A stretch of 35,959 nt of DNA, taken from assembly GCA_015501585.1 (NCBI GenBank), contig JADNRY010000601.1:1-35959 (forward strand), written 5' to 3'. The DNA comes from Rhodocollybia butyracea. Its lineage: Eukaryota; Basidiomycota; Agaricomycetes; Agaricales; Omphalotaceae. Positions 1-10,244 of this stretch are shown here, in pieces. Within the stretch, counting starts at the first letter, position 1. Each line of letters opens with the position of its first letter. Both the position numbers and the translations under genes were made by a program. The notes beneath the pieces were generated by a model. It did not search any database. It was given only the letters and a program-made list of their open reading frames with translations, and had not been told where the DNA came from.

Positions 1-365
1 ATGCTGGTGAAGACTTTCAGCTCTTTCCAGCTCTAGGCTTCCAACCACGTTATAGGTGGTATATTGAGCTTCAGTGTTCTAGCCCACCTAAGCCTTTCAA
101 GTTTGACTCTGCTCAACTCCTCCCTATCTTAGCGAAATTCCAGATTTTGCTCAGTACTAGTTCTCAAACCATTATTCTTTCAACCCTGAAATTCCACGAT
201 CCGTGGTTGGTGATCTATTTGTTCCGCCATGCTGGACTGTTTCACCAAACGTTTTGACCCAAATGAATATAAAGACCTGATGGAAAGCGAAAACTTCCTA
301 ACTGCTGGCTCAGTTCACATTCACACACTTTACTCAACACCCAAAGACTCTCCAGCCCTTTTCCG

Positions 366-1173
366 ATGCTGATAAACATATCCATTACTTTGCCGGGCTC
401 GTCCTCTTTGCTGTGCTCATCTCCACTGTGCATGCAATGCCTGTCGAAGTCCATCCCGCCCGTCTACTACCCCGAGTCTGACGCCCCCCTACCAAGAAGG
501 GAAAAACTGACGTAAGGTTAACTTCTCAATTCTGGTTTCATTTATTCATGACTACTGCTAGTCGAAAATATATAGAGTGACCGTCATTCACGTTGACGAT
601 GACGAAAACTCAGAGGGCTTCGCCGGAATCAAAAATATGGACTTCAAAATTATCGCCACCAGCATCGGATCCCAAGTTCCTACGATTCGAACCAGGACCA
701 AAAAATCGACTACTCAGATCATTACCGGCAAACTCGGTAAACAACCAGAGGATGCCTTCCTCTACATCAACAGTTGCGTCACGGACTCGGGGCCGCCGGC
801 CAAAGCTATAGTTATTTCTGTGGTCGAGGGACTAGTTAACGGCGTTCCTTGTCATGGCGATTGGCCCTGTGTTCTATGGCGCAGAGTCCATAAGACTAGC
901 AGGAGCGAGAGTGCTTTCTCTTCGGTTTATCAGATAGACCCGACATTGAAGGATGAGCACCCTAAGAGGATTGAGATCGAGGTAATTGGGAGGGTTTCCA
1001 GGAATAGAAAGGTAGATGGACAGTACGACGAGGAGTTTTGGGCATCTTTCCCGCGAAAGAAGTTCGAGGAGCAGTGGCCGGACCTGAAGAAAGCGCTCGA
1101 TACCTACCAAAATACTCCCAGGCCAAACAAGGCAAAAACGCTGCCAAACGGTATGGGCCCCCTTGTTACGTAG
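366..1173 (+). pseudogene. Unrecognised secreted-protein gene, copy 1 (5' part frameshifted)
   Basis: I do not recognise the family. The body at about 577-1173 is open for 198 codons and reads VTVIHVDDDENSEGF... with a Trp-Arg-Arg/Val/Tyr core (CVLWRRVH, SSVYQIDP) and a charged end. It aligns codon for codon with copy 2. Upstream, bases from about 381 encode a hydrophobic signal-peptide-like stretch (LVLFAVLISTVHA) that matches copy 2, but a 4-base difference just after the ATG at 366 puts it out of frame. Further indels interrupt the link to the body near 470-575. As given it is not one open frame. It is either a decayed gene or a damaged sequence of a live one. Function is unknown; a small secreted protein is inferred from the leader only. 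Confidence 0.5.
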
Positions 1174-1511
1174 TGTGCACTGGAAACAGCTATGAAAGGA
1201 GTACTTTTTTGGTGGCCGGAACGCTCAAAGCGAAAGATAATCTCACTCCATCTGTATATGCTTGAGAAATATCGCAGGCAGTTATACACACGTCGACGTC
1301 TGTGAAGCTAGTAGTATACTTTAGGACACGAGGAAGCTTGCCGCAAGTGGCGGAGGTTCTGCGATCTTCGACAAGAGGTGTGCACTATTGGCAAGCTTCC
1401 TATTATGCAAGCTGATCGTTGGTGAGCGGGACTCTGCGGTACTTGGCTGTGTATGTACCAGCTGCAGGTTTATCTGTGATGGCAAAAGGGAAACCGTAAG
1501 ACGGGGCCTTG

Positions 1512-1529
1512 CCCCCCCCCCCCCCCCCC
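1512..1529 (+). repeat. Poly-C run, 18 bases
   Basis: An uninterrupted run of 18 C between CCTTG and GGCGG, in the 3' flank of duplication unit 1. Unit 2 has no counterpart. Its length is probably unreliable. Confidence 0.95.
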
Positions 1530-1769
1530 GGCGGATGCGAGCGTCCCAAATAGAGAGCTCCCAAAGCAAACTCGGCGAACGGGCAAATAAACGGCGCCTC
1601 ATTGATTTTTAGCCAGCAGCCAAGTTATCCCAGTTTTCGAAGACACTTCAACGGGACTTGCAGAGAAGGGATCGCAAGTGGCTGTGTGGAGCTGTGGTCA
1701 GATAAAACTTTGATCTCGCACTAAGATTTGAAATTCAAGAACTATCCATATTCGGAAGTAGTCCCGAGT

Positions 1770-2000
1770 AGGGCAGACTGAGCTCTCAGCTCTTTCCAAC
1801 TCTAAGCTTCCAACGACGGAATATATACATATTTCGGGACAAAATGTTCAGTGTTCTGGTTATCTAAATACTTTCAAGCTTGACTAGTAGACATTGAATG
1901 ATTAACGAAATTTCAGATTTTGCAGTAAGTAATCAACGACGACCCGGAGTGGGTGATCTATTTGTTCCGCTAGTCTCGCAAGCCAGAATTGGAGAATTCA
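1770..2000 (+). repeat. Third, partial copy of the duplicated upstream segment
   Basis: Between the two large units is a third diverged copy of only the upstream part. It shares CAGCTCTTTCCAACTCTAAG, TTCAGTGTTCT, TACTTTCAAG, GCGAAATT-like and GGTGATCTATTTGTTCCGC blocks with about 20-230 and 2055-2290. The coding part did not follow. This suggests more than one unequal exchange, or insertion of one duplicate into another. An open stretch at 1898-2149 lies over it but has no coding character. Confidence 0.7.
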
Positions 2001-2180
2001 CGAGAGTGAAGAAAAATCGTTCACTCAAGGAAAAGCGCATAAGAGTGCATACTGGTGAAAACTTTCAGCGAGTCTTTCCAACTCTAGGTTTCCAACCACG
2101 TTATAGGTATGTATATATATATCAAGATAAAATCTCCAGTGCTACCTAATACTTTCAAGTTTGACTTTGTTCAACTCCTT

Positions 2181-2213
2181 GAGCGAAATTCCAGATTTGC
2201 TGGAATTTCGCTC
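2181..2213. other. Perfect inverted repeat, 14-bp stem with 5-base loop
   Basis: GAGCGAAATTCCAG, loop ATTTG, then CTGGAATTTCGCTC is a perfect hairpin about 200 bases upstream of the copy 2 leader. In unit 1 the same place reads as one arm followed by ordinary sequence. The second arm is therefore specific to unit 2, perhaps from a template-switch event. Confidence 0.9.
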
Positions 2214-2413
2214 AGTTCTCAAACCATTATTCTTTCAACCCTGAAATTCTACGATCCGTGGTTGGTGATCTATTTGTTCCGCTAAGCTGGACTGTTTCAC
2301 CAATCGTTTTCACCAAATGATATATAAAGACCGGATGGAAGGCGAAAACTTCCTAACTGCTGGCTCAGTTCACATTTTACTCGAACATCCAAAAACTTTC
2401 CAGCTCTTTTCCG

Positions 2414-3270
2414 ATGCTGATAACACCACATATCCATTACTTTGGGCTCGTCTTCCTTGCTGTGCTCATCCCCACTCATGCGATGCCCGTCGACCTTGTC
2501 CATTCCCGCCCCTCTTCCCCTAAGCCTGGGTCTGCCAAGAGGGTGAAGACAGAGCCTGTCCCGACAGATGTAGAATCAACTTCTCAATTCTGGTTTCATT
2601 TATTCATGCTACTACTAGTCGGTAATAACAGAGTTGCAGTCATTCACGTTGCCGATATCGAAAAGGGCTTCAACGAATCGAGAAAATAGACTTCGAACGT
2701 ATCGCCAACCCCGACTACCTTCCTATGATTGAATCACGGACCCAAAAATCGATTAGTCAGATCGTTAATGGTGCATTCGGCGTACCACCACCACCGAAAC
2801 CCTTCCACTACATCAACAAATCCGTCAAGGACCAGAAGCTGCCGGCCAAAGCTGTATCTATTTCTGTGGTCGAGGGACTAGTTGACAAGGCTCCTTGCCG
2901 TATTTTGCCATGTATTGTGTGGCGCAGAGTCGATGAGAAGACGAAGGAGGGTTACTCTTCGGTTTATCAGATAGACCCGAATTAAAGGATAGGCCCTTAA
3001 GAGGATTGACAAGGATCCCCGAGTTCCAGCAGTACAAGAAAATTACGAGAAAGAGTTTTGGGAATTGTTCCCACGAAGGAAGTTTGAGCAGGCTTGGATT
3101 GAACACCAGAAAGCGATCGGTAGCGGATCAGCGCCAGCACCGTCAGCACAACCAGCACAACCAGCACAACCACCGCAGCACAACCACTGCCAGCACGACC
3201 ACCGTCACCAGCACAACCACCAACATCTGCATCAGTACCGAAGGTATGGGGTACCTGCTTGGGTAGTGTA
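2414..3270 (+). pseudogene. Unrecognised secreted-protein gene, copy 2 (body frameshifted)
   Basis: Paralogue of the gene at 366-1173. The ATG at 2414 opens a good signal peptide (HYFGLVFLAVLIPTHA, then MPVDLVHSRP) and runs without a stop to 2689. The body continues in three further frames: about 2680-2985, then 2982-2998, then 3002 onward (FWELFPRRKFEQAW). Each change is in the same direction (one base short) relative to copy 1, near 2675, 2980 and 2995. The tail carries a Gln/Pro/Ala/His-rich expansion from the CAN repeat at 3131-3236. So copy 2 has the intact leader and copy 1 the intact body. It is a pseudogene as written, or a gene hit by the homopolymer losses seen elsewhere in the window. 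Function unknown. Confidence 0.5.
3131..3236 (+). repeat. CAN-rich (CAGCACAAC-like) low-complexity tract
   Basis: Imperfect tandem repeats of CAGCACAAC and CACAACCAC-like units, inside the 3' end of the copy 2 gene. In frame they read Pro-Ala-Gln or His-Gln-Asn runs. Copy 1 has none of this and ends soon after the equivalent point. Confidence 0.85.
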
Positions 3271-3915
3271 CAACTATGAAAGCACGTTTATCTCACTTGT
3301 AGTGTTCTTGGTCGCGCGCTCAAAGCGAAACTCGCTCTGTGGATTTTACTTGAGAAATTTGAAGTGATTGTGATTTTGGTTGCGGTGCTGAATATTCGTA
3401 GATGGGCGCGATTAAGAGGCTATAGATACAAAGGAGAGGGAATATCGCAGGCAGTCGTTGAACCACACGTCTTACTTTCAGCTTGCCGTTCCAGTTACGC
3501 TATATTTCGCGAGACTCCTCTAAAGGTGGAGGCTGTGCCTTCTGCAGTGCACTATTGCCAAGCTCTCCTCCCTAATCTTAAGTTTGTGAGCGGTACATGG
3601 CTGTGTATGCGCCAGGTTTATCTATGATGGCGGGAGGAAAAAGGAGGAAACTATATGCCTTGGATTCATGCATGGAAGACGATGAGCGTAAATAGACTGA
3701 GTTTTGTGTGCGATGTGTTTATTGGATCACAGATTGACCGAGGCCAACAACCGGTGATGTTCGAAAGGAACCCACACACAAGTCGTCTGACCGGGGGCTG
3801 CTCGGCTGCCTGGGCCTGGGTGGTCAAAAATCCTTCTATACTGAACGCCGCCTCCTGAAATTGTCAGACTGTCATGTAAACCAGTAGCCAAGTTATCGAA
3901 AACCTCCAAATTGCC

Positions 3916-4208
3916 TCGTTAAATCTTCAGAGAACGGCAAGCTGCCTCTACTCCGGCAAACACCAGCTTGCGCTTGAGGTACTTAAACTCGTAGTACTTG
4001 GACGCGGTATTTGCGCGGCATAGATAGTCATCTTGGCACATTGAATATTCCATCAAGTAGCGTACCATTAGCCTTGTAGATTGAAGTAAAGTTGCTACTT
4101 TTGACGTACGGTCTAAATGGATATATGTAGTACACTGTCCCCGTGTTTACTACAAAGTACTATATATATATGTATAAAGGCACACAGGCTTTCTTTCTTC
4201 TTGCCAAC
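3916..4208. promoter_or_regulatory. Intergenic region and promoter of the TBC gene
   Basis: No gene seen. Near the right end is a TA-rich stretch (TATATATATGTATAAAGG, about 4162-4179), some 30-45 bases before the ATG at 4209. A CT-rich tract (TTTCTTTCTTCTTGCC) follows. TATA plus a pyrimidine tract before the start is a usual fungal arrangement. Confidence 0.5.
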
Positions 4209-6432
4209 ATGCATTCGTCGCAGGCACTGGTGCCTCCGACAGCGTATAGCTCCTCAGATTCGAACTCGGCACAAAGTTCTCCTTCCGTCTCCTTTTCTTC
4301 CACGTCCACATCCGCTTCCAACTCTTCTCGGCCACGGTCAAAGCCTCATAGACAATCTACTTCAGAGGCTGCCATTGTCTCCATATATTCCATGTACACA
4401 GATGATCAGCCAAGCAGAGCCAGTTGGGTCCAGGACAACTCAAATGATGTTCCTCAAATCAAGCTCGATTATAGGCACTCATGTACTGACCCAACAGAAC
4501 TGGCCTATTTCCAACCAGAGGAGCCCCCAATAATTGACCTCACGGAAAATGGTAAAACTCCAAACCAAGCTTATCATGTACGTCTTTTTATCTACCGCAG
4601 TTCAACCAAGCTAATCGTTAATTAGCCACCATCGCAATGAAAGCCAGGCCAATTTCGAACTATGAACCAATTAATTCTTCACCCCGAAATGACCACAGGA
4701 GACGGTCTACTGGACAAAGTTTCCAGACCACAGTCACTTCTTTAACCTCAGGACCAGAAGACTCGTTATATTCATCCTCAAGGTTTTCCAGAAATTCTCT
4801 TCGAAAGTCAGGAGAACTTCCTCCTCTTCCGCTATCACCTACACTGCCGCCAGATACTCCTCCACCAAATTCCGACATGCTCGGAATCCCCGCATCCTCT
4901 TCTCTGGCGTCCAGCTCACCTCCCTTGCCCTTAAACATCCTATATATGTAGGTTCTCCCACGAGCAAGACGTCCCTTGTCCATCGGAGGGTGAAGATATG
5001 GATTCATTTCATGTCCGGAACACATATGCCCAGCTTGATGTCACGGGTGTTAAAGGAGATGGGTATGAAGAAGGCGTTGAGCGTACAAGAGCTCGTATCG
5101 GTGACAGTCGTGCTAGCCAGCTACATGCTGAAGCTGCATTAGGAGACGGGACTGAAAAGTCGAAAGAGCTAGACCCAAAAGAAGCACAACTATTAGCTGC
5201 AGTCGATCGGCAAGTTTCTTTCTTTCTATGACTATTTGGGCCTAACTAAAAACATCGAATAGCTATGGATTTTTCTCTTCACCATCCCATGATCGACTGA
5301 TGCTATTACCATCTACGCCTTTACTCCGACGTCTCGTATCGACATCCGCTGGCCCCAAAAGTTCACCAACCACTGGCACCCCTCTTAAATCCTTCCTCCT
5401 CACAACCCCTTCTCAAGGAATCTTCACGTATCGCCAAATGGGAACGGATGCTCCGCCACGAAAGCCTGATCCTGGAGGTATACTTGTATGGAACATACGA
5501 CCAGCGAAAGAGGGCAAGTTGAGTGAACGTACATACAAGGTATTCCTGACCGGTGGCGGAACGCCGCCTGGGAACTACTCTTATCACGCTTTACTGCTAC
5601 CACAGCAGCCAAGGCACCATGACGTTGGCTCAGCTTGCAGAAGATTACCGGACGTGCTAGAGAAGCCTTCCAGCTACGATATCCAGATCGATTTGGACGT
5701 ACCAAGGACCATTAGCGGCCACGTCATGTTCAAGACTCGTTATGGTGCTGGCCAGAGGTCACTGTTCCACGTCCTCCACTGCTTTTCCTTACGCTGCGAA
5801 AAGTGCGGCTACGTGCAGGGAATGGGTCCTATAGCGGCCACTCTTCTTTGCTACTTCACTCCAGAACAGGTTACGCGTCTCTCGTTCGGTTACACGACGC
5901 GTACGGAATGCACGCCATCTTCTCCCTGGGTTTCCAGGGTTATTAGAAGCGATTATGTCCAGGAACGCATCCTCGAACAGATGTTACCGCCGTGTACAAG
6001 GCGTTCCAGACACATATGATCTCGACAACGTCCTACGCAACCAAGTGGTACATCACTCTGTTCTCAAACAGTGTTCCGTTCCAGACACAATTGAGATTAT
6101 GGGATGCGTTTTTATTGGATGGGGAGGATGTTTTTATTGCCGTCGCAGTAGCAATTGTATGGGTATTCAGAGGTATGGCTATTCACCCTGTTTTTCAGCA
6201 TAAATGAATGCTGATACATTACTGTCTAGATCAAATCACATCGGGTGCTGCCAACTTTGAAACGATTCTGTCGTTGCTTTCGTCCTTCTTCGTACCAGAG
6301 GATGAAAATGCACTCCTCTCGTGGGTCGAAAAGACATTGAGCGATAAGAAACTGAGGTCTAATATGGCTCAGTGGAGACGGGATTGGCAGGCGCTCGTGG
6401 CTGCTGGCAAAGAAGGAGATGTTTTGTTATAA
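4209..6432 (+). CDS. TBC-domain Rab GTPase-activating protein, frame broken about ten times
   Basis: Rab GAPs with a TBC domain speed GTP hydrolysis by Rab GTPases in vesicle traffic. The Ser/Pro-rich N-terminus starts at ATG 4209. Introns are 4552-4625, a GC-AG intron at 5210-5262, and 6173-6229. The TBC core shows KWERML, GIPDRWR, QIDLDVPRT (arginine finger), GYVQGM (glutamine finger) and LRLWDAFLLDG, so both catalytic fingers are present. However, the core is spread over all three frames, with steps near 4930, 4985, 5393, 5408, 5465, 5539, 5617, 5650, 5871, 5931, 5953 and 5987. Each step is one base short, and most fall where a homopolymer of three or four seems to have lost a base. The last exon (to TAA at 6432) is clean. 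It is either a decaying gene or badly called sequence. Family is certain, subfamily is not. Confidence 0.8.
5210..5262 (+). other. GC-AG intron in the TBC gene
   Basis: The exon ends GTCGATCG and the intron begins GCAAGT, the typical GC donor. It contains CCTAACT as branch site and ends AATAG. Splicing here joins ...AAVDR to YGFFSSPS in phase. The nearest GT donor (5214) would not. Confidence 0.65.
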
Positions 6433-7459
6433 CAAAACCTCCACTTTGGGTTAGCCTCTGCGTTTTTTATTCGATATCTTTAATGGTTTTTGACACATAG
6501 AAACTCCGCTTTCCACTAACACTGTTTGGCATTTCATTCCCTGTTTTTTTTTTTTTTTCGTTGCAGCATTTTCTGGCATTGACGCAGTACACACATGCAT
6601 TGCATTCATCCCACTGTAACCATTTACATTTGCACGCTCATTGGCTATTTCTTCGATTATTCTCGCAAGGTAATACCTACTCTCCTTATACCATATAACT
6701 TGGGACACCTATTCTCTGAACGTACTCTTGCCTTTATCATACTAAACTAAGTATTATCATTTATCAATTTTCTTGCTCTGCCGCTTTCTTGTACTACTAG
6801 TTGGGATAATAAGCAATGAATAAACAGATCTGCGGCGATCCCGCATCCAAGCAAGATGCAAGCTAAAATTCACTGTAGATGAAGTCCATAGTCATACATT
6901 TCCAAAAGCTTCATTAGAGCAGGCTGTTCACAACTCCATTGGAGCACTCCTCAGGCATAAGCAATGTTTCAACAGCTCTAGTATCCAAACCAGGATTTCA
7001 TGTACGCACACGTTTCCAGCACAGGCCATGGATTCATACATCCCATACCATCAGTCCCAGCTATTAACATTGCATTCTCGTCCCGCCCGCAGGCGTGTTT
7101 TAATGACAACGCATCGGATACAGATTGCTGTCATCGTAGAGAGCCAGAAACAGCGCGATTTGATCATAGTAACGAAAGCACAGTCGGAATGTTGTTCCAT
7201 GAGATGTAGACAAGATTGGGTGATTCGGAGACGCTTTGAGGTGATCGAACTCTTCGGTCATGCCAGGATCTCTTTACGTTGTTCTACTCGTTGCAAAAGG
7301 TTCAAATTCTGTCAGAGCCGCAAAGTATCTTTTTCGAATTAGATAGGTCCAGAGAGCTAAGAGTTACGCGTGGTTTATGAGGGTTTATGATAATGTGGTA
7401 ATGTTGAAGTAGTGAAATTATTAGCGCCGGTACGCGCTGAATTCCAGTTTACTACCGTG
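6433..7459. other. Intergenic region, no gene seen
   Basis: About 1 kb between the TBC gene and EXO84. It has a poly-T tract near 6544-6559. Open stretches on both strands here have no recognisable domain, no start context and no spliceable continuation. Confidence 0.5.
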
Positions 7460-7528
7460 ATGCAGTCGTTACGGAGTCGTCGCTCTCAAGCTCCTGCACG
7501 TAAACCCACAAAGCAATCAAATGCCTAA
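7460..7528 (+). other. Overlapping upstream ORF at the EXO84 start
   Basis: ATG at 7460 opens a 22-codon frame (MQSLRSRRSQAPARKPTKQS...) ending at TAA 7526-7528. It overlaps the EXO84 ATG at 7521 in another frame. The basic, Ser/Arg/Pro/Lys-rich peptide would flow naturally into the basic EXO84 N-terminus (PKLSKDGQRPRARDAG). It may therefore be the true N-terminus separated by an indel. The alternative is a regulatory uORF that lowers initiation at 7521. Confidence 0.4.
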
Positions 7529-10244
7529 ACTCTCCAAAGATGGCCAGCGTCCTAGAGCTCGAGACGCTGGAAGATCTCGTGTGGACGACAAGATCAAGAA
7601 AAGAATGTCAACGAGATATGCAGATATCTCAAGTCCAACGGAGCTAAACGTTCCCCGAGTTCCTACTCTTCCTACCGGAGGCATACGAACAGGCGGAGAA
7701 CAAGATGACTCTACTCAAGGTAGAGACGACGACTTGGTAACTAGCCAGAAGACCGCCGATGCAGTTGCAGAAGAGAAGAGATTGCTGGACGACAAGAGTT
7801 TTGACCCAGATTTCTGTGCGTCGGTTCATCTAGCGGCTAAATGCTATTATTAAATCCGATTCAGACTTAAAGAAGAAGCTGGCCAATTCAACTGAAGCAG
7901 AGCTCAAGTCTTTACAATCTTCATTGCGAAGCTCGAAGGATGATACTGCCTCTGAGTTACAGAGAAGCGTGTTCAAAAAGTAGGCTCAGTACCCCTCATT
8001 CATGATCCCGTACTCATCAAAGGATAGTTACGCTGAATTCGTTCTGATATCGAAGGAAATCTCTACTCTCGAGAACGAAATGCTTGAGCTGAAAGAGTCT
8101 CTCTCCGAATACAAATCCATGCCTTCTATGCTCCACATTCCAGACCCCACTTCTTCCTCTTCCAGCATTTCAACGTACCGGCGGTCCTCTGTGGCTGACC
8201 TCCGTATAATGTACTTCAATCAAATGCAGCAGCTCCACTCGCAGATCGAGGGATCAGCCAAATTCGCACCAACAACACCTGGTAGACACGTAGTAGGTGA
8301 AGCAGATGGTGTTCTGGCTCTAAACGCTGCGACGTACAAGGTGATGGGTCGGGTGAAATTCGTCGTGTTAGATGATGCCGTACTGGTGGCCAAAAGGAGG
8401 AGAAGGACAGCGGGAGGTGGAGGGGATACTTCGAGAAGCGGAGGAAGTCGTTCGGAAGGCAAATTGGTTGCCGAGAGATGCTGGTCTCTAAATGAGATGG
8501 TTGTGCTGGACAGCAAAGATTCACCAAGTAGGTGCATGGCTTTCTGAGCTCTTCTTTGTTGGTATGAACTTTTGTTCGTAGGTATGACCAACGTCTTCAA
8601 AGTCAGGCATGGCAAGGAAACACATGTCTTCCGCACCGAATCCCTGGCTGAGAAAAAGACTCTATTGGGAATGCTGCGTCAGGTTGGGGACGAATACAAT
8701 GCCAAGAAACGCAAAGAGCGTGAAGGTGAACACGAAAGGCGCAAGAGCATGTGGCCTGGGGCAGATGTGAGTTATTTACTGTGATGAGTTGATCCTAATC
8801 CTAACTTACCGACTACTAGTCTTCCTCGGCAACCCCAGACTGGATGGCTGAATTTGCGAAACTTTCAGGAAACCCCAATCCCAGTACGGATGCCAAGGAA
8901 AAATCTGAACGTGATATTCGCTGGACTGGTGAATGGGCAGACGAACTGACAGTTGCGATCGCTCTACGGCAATGGGATAGAGCTGTGGAATTGGTGGAAG
9001 AAGGTTAGTCTCTCTTCATATTCTGAGCAATATTTCTCAACCGCTTTATTTAGGCAAAAAGAAACTTCCTATCACCCCTCCTCTCTCTGCAAAGCTTCCG
9101 CTATTAACGACGCAACTAACAACTGCCATACTTGAAAACCTTTCTCAAACTTCTAACCGTAAATCTGCAGTTGTCGCCTTGATAACCTTCCTGGTCCGCT
9201 TGAATGCCGGGTCTGCTGCAAGAACTACGTTCCTCACAATGCGAACTCAAGTCATGAGGAGCCATGTGCGGAAAATCAGGTTCGAAGGACATGTCGGTGC
9301 ATACGTCGCGGACTTGGCCATGGTATACTTTACAGGAATCAAGCACACAGCGGACTGGTTTCTCGCGAGCTTCAAGGAGAATGAGGTTGCCAGTTGTAAG
9401 TCTTTTCATCTTTATCCATGAGTCGTCGTTGAATGTCACAATGCAGCTTTCATCGATTGGGCTCGGTCGCAAGTCGAGGCTTATGCGGAAATCTTCAGGA
9501 ACCAGGTTTATAGCTCAGGTGTAGAAGGGAAAGTAGTTGAAGAGGCTCTTAAAATCACCTATGATTTGAGCAGAAAGGTCAGCAAAGTCGCAGTAATCTT
9601 TCCCAATATGACACCAATCTGGTTTATCATCAGCTTCTGGAGGAGTATGGACTAGACTTTCGTTTTCTACTGGACGAGCAACTGGCAGAAAATCCCAAGC
9701 TTCAGCCGAGAGCCGTATCTTTGGAAATCAGCATGGCTTCATTTCAGGGCCAGTCTGTCTTATCGAACAACGTCCCTACGTTGTCAGCACCAAAGCTATC
9801 CGTCTCGACCTCTGGTGGTCGAAAGATTCCTACAGCACTCACTATTCCCTCTCCTGATATAGGTAACTCATTATTATCGGGGACAGATGCAACTAACGGA
9901 GGATTCTCTGCACTTTCAACTGCGTCTGCTTATCCCGAGACGGCCTTGCTAAAAGGTCAACCTCGGCCTTCTTCCCTCTGGCCTCAAGTTCCACTCAAAG
10001 TCGGGCACCTACGGCAGGTCTCCCTGTCCCTCCTTCCTTGTTCATGCCGCCGAGCTCGGCTCCAGTACTTAGCACTCCACCGTCTCCCGGACAGATGCGT
10101 ACTCCGCCACCTAGTGCTGGGAGACCGCCACGGTCAGGTAGACGTCCTGGAAGTCCTGCACCACCACCGAGATCGTCCAATAGACCTGGAAGTACGTTGA
10201 GTCGAACTCCGGTCGCTGTAGCTCAAAGGGAAGGTATGATTTAA
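7521..10244 (+). CDS. EXO84: Exocyst complex component Exo84
   Basis: Exo84 is a subunit of the exocyst, which tethers secretory vesicles to the plasma membrane at sites of growth. Eight exons: 7521-7815, 7865-7979, 8028-8527, 8582-8766, 8820-9003, 9054-9395, 9447-9577, 9634-10244. Joining them gives RVDDKIKKRMSTRYADIS, then the helical segment FDPDFYLKKKLANSTEAE...NYAEFVLISKEISTLENEM. A PH-like region follows (YKVMGRVKFVVLDDAVLVAK to HVFRTESLAEKKTLL), then the C-terminal helical domain (EWADELTVAIALRQWDRAVEL to DFRFLLDEQLAENP). The tail changes frame near 9975. Frame 3 then reads a natural Pro/Ser-rich end (PPSLFMPPSSAPVLSTPPSP) to TAA 10244, while the other frame gives an Arg/His-rich nonsense-like tail. 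The exon sum is one base short of a multiple of three, fitting a single lost C. About 787 residues. Identification is strong. Confidence 0.9.

Larger units (their letters stand above)
1..1660 (+). repeat. Segmental duplication, unit 1 (left end outside window)
   Basis: This block is repeated at about 2041-3915 in the same orientation. Matching landmarks, in order, are the upstream block ending in GGTGATCTATTTGTTCCGC (about 210 and 2265), the coding body (about 580-1130 and 2633-3115), the phrases ATATCGCAGGCAGT, GTGCACTATTG and TTGGCTGTGTATG in the 3' flank, and CAGCCAAGTTATC / AGTAGCCAAGTTATCG near the right ends (about 1617 and 3883). Identity is high but indels are frequent, so the copies are diverged rather than fresh. 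The unit starts before base 1. Confidence 0.85.
2041..3915 (+). repeat. Segmental duplication, unit 2
   Basis: Second direct copy of the block at 1-1660. It is longer, mainly because of a CAN-rich expansion at 3131-3236 and extra sequence in the 3' flank. It also holds a perfect 14-bp stem hairpin at 2181-2213 that unit 1 lacks. Its left boundary is near CATACTGGTGAAAACTTTCAG, which matches the first bases of the window. Confidence 0.85.

Noticed and set aside
5457..5540. Introns as the cause of the frame changes in the TBC core
   Set aside because: The steps occur without any GT..AG pair of workable length, and conserved residues run up to both sides of each step.
9721..10200. Arg/His/Leu-rich C-terminal frame of EXO84 as the real end
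   Set aside because: The alternative frame after about 9975 gives a normal Pro/Ser-rich exocyst-type tail to 10244, and the exon sum is one base short, as for other genes here.
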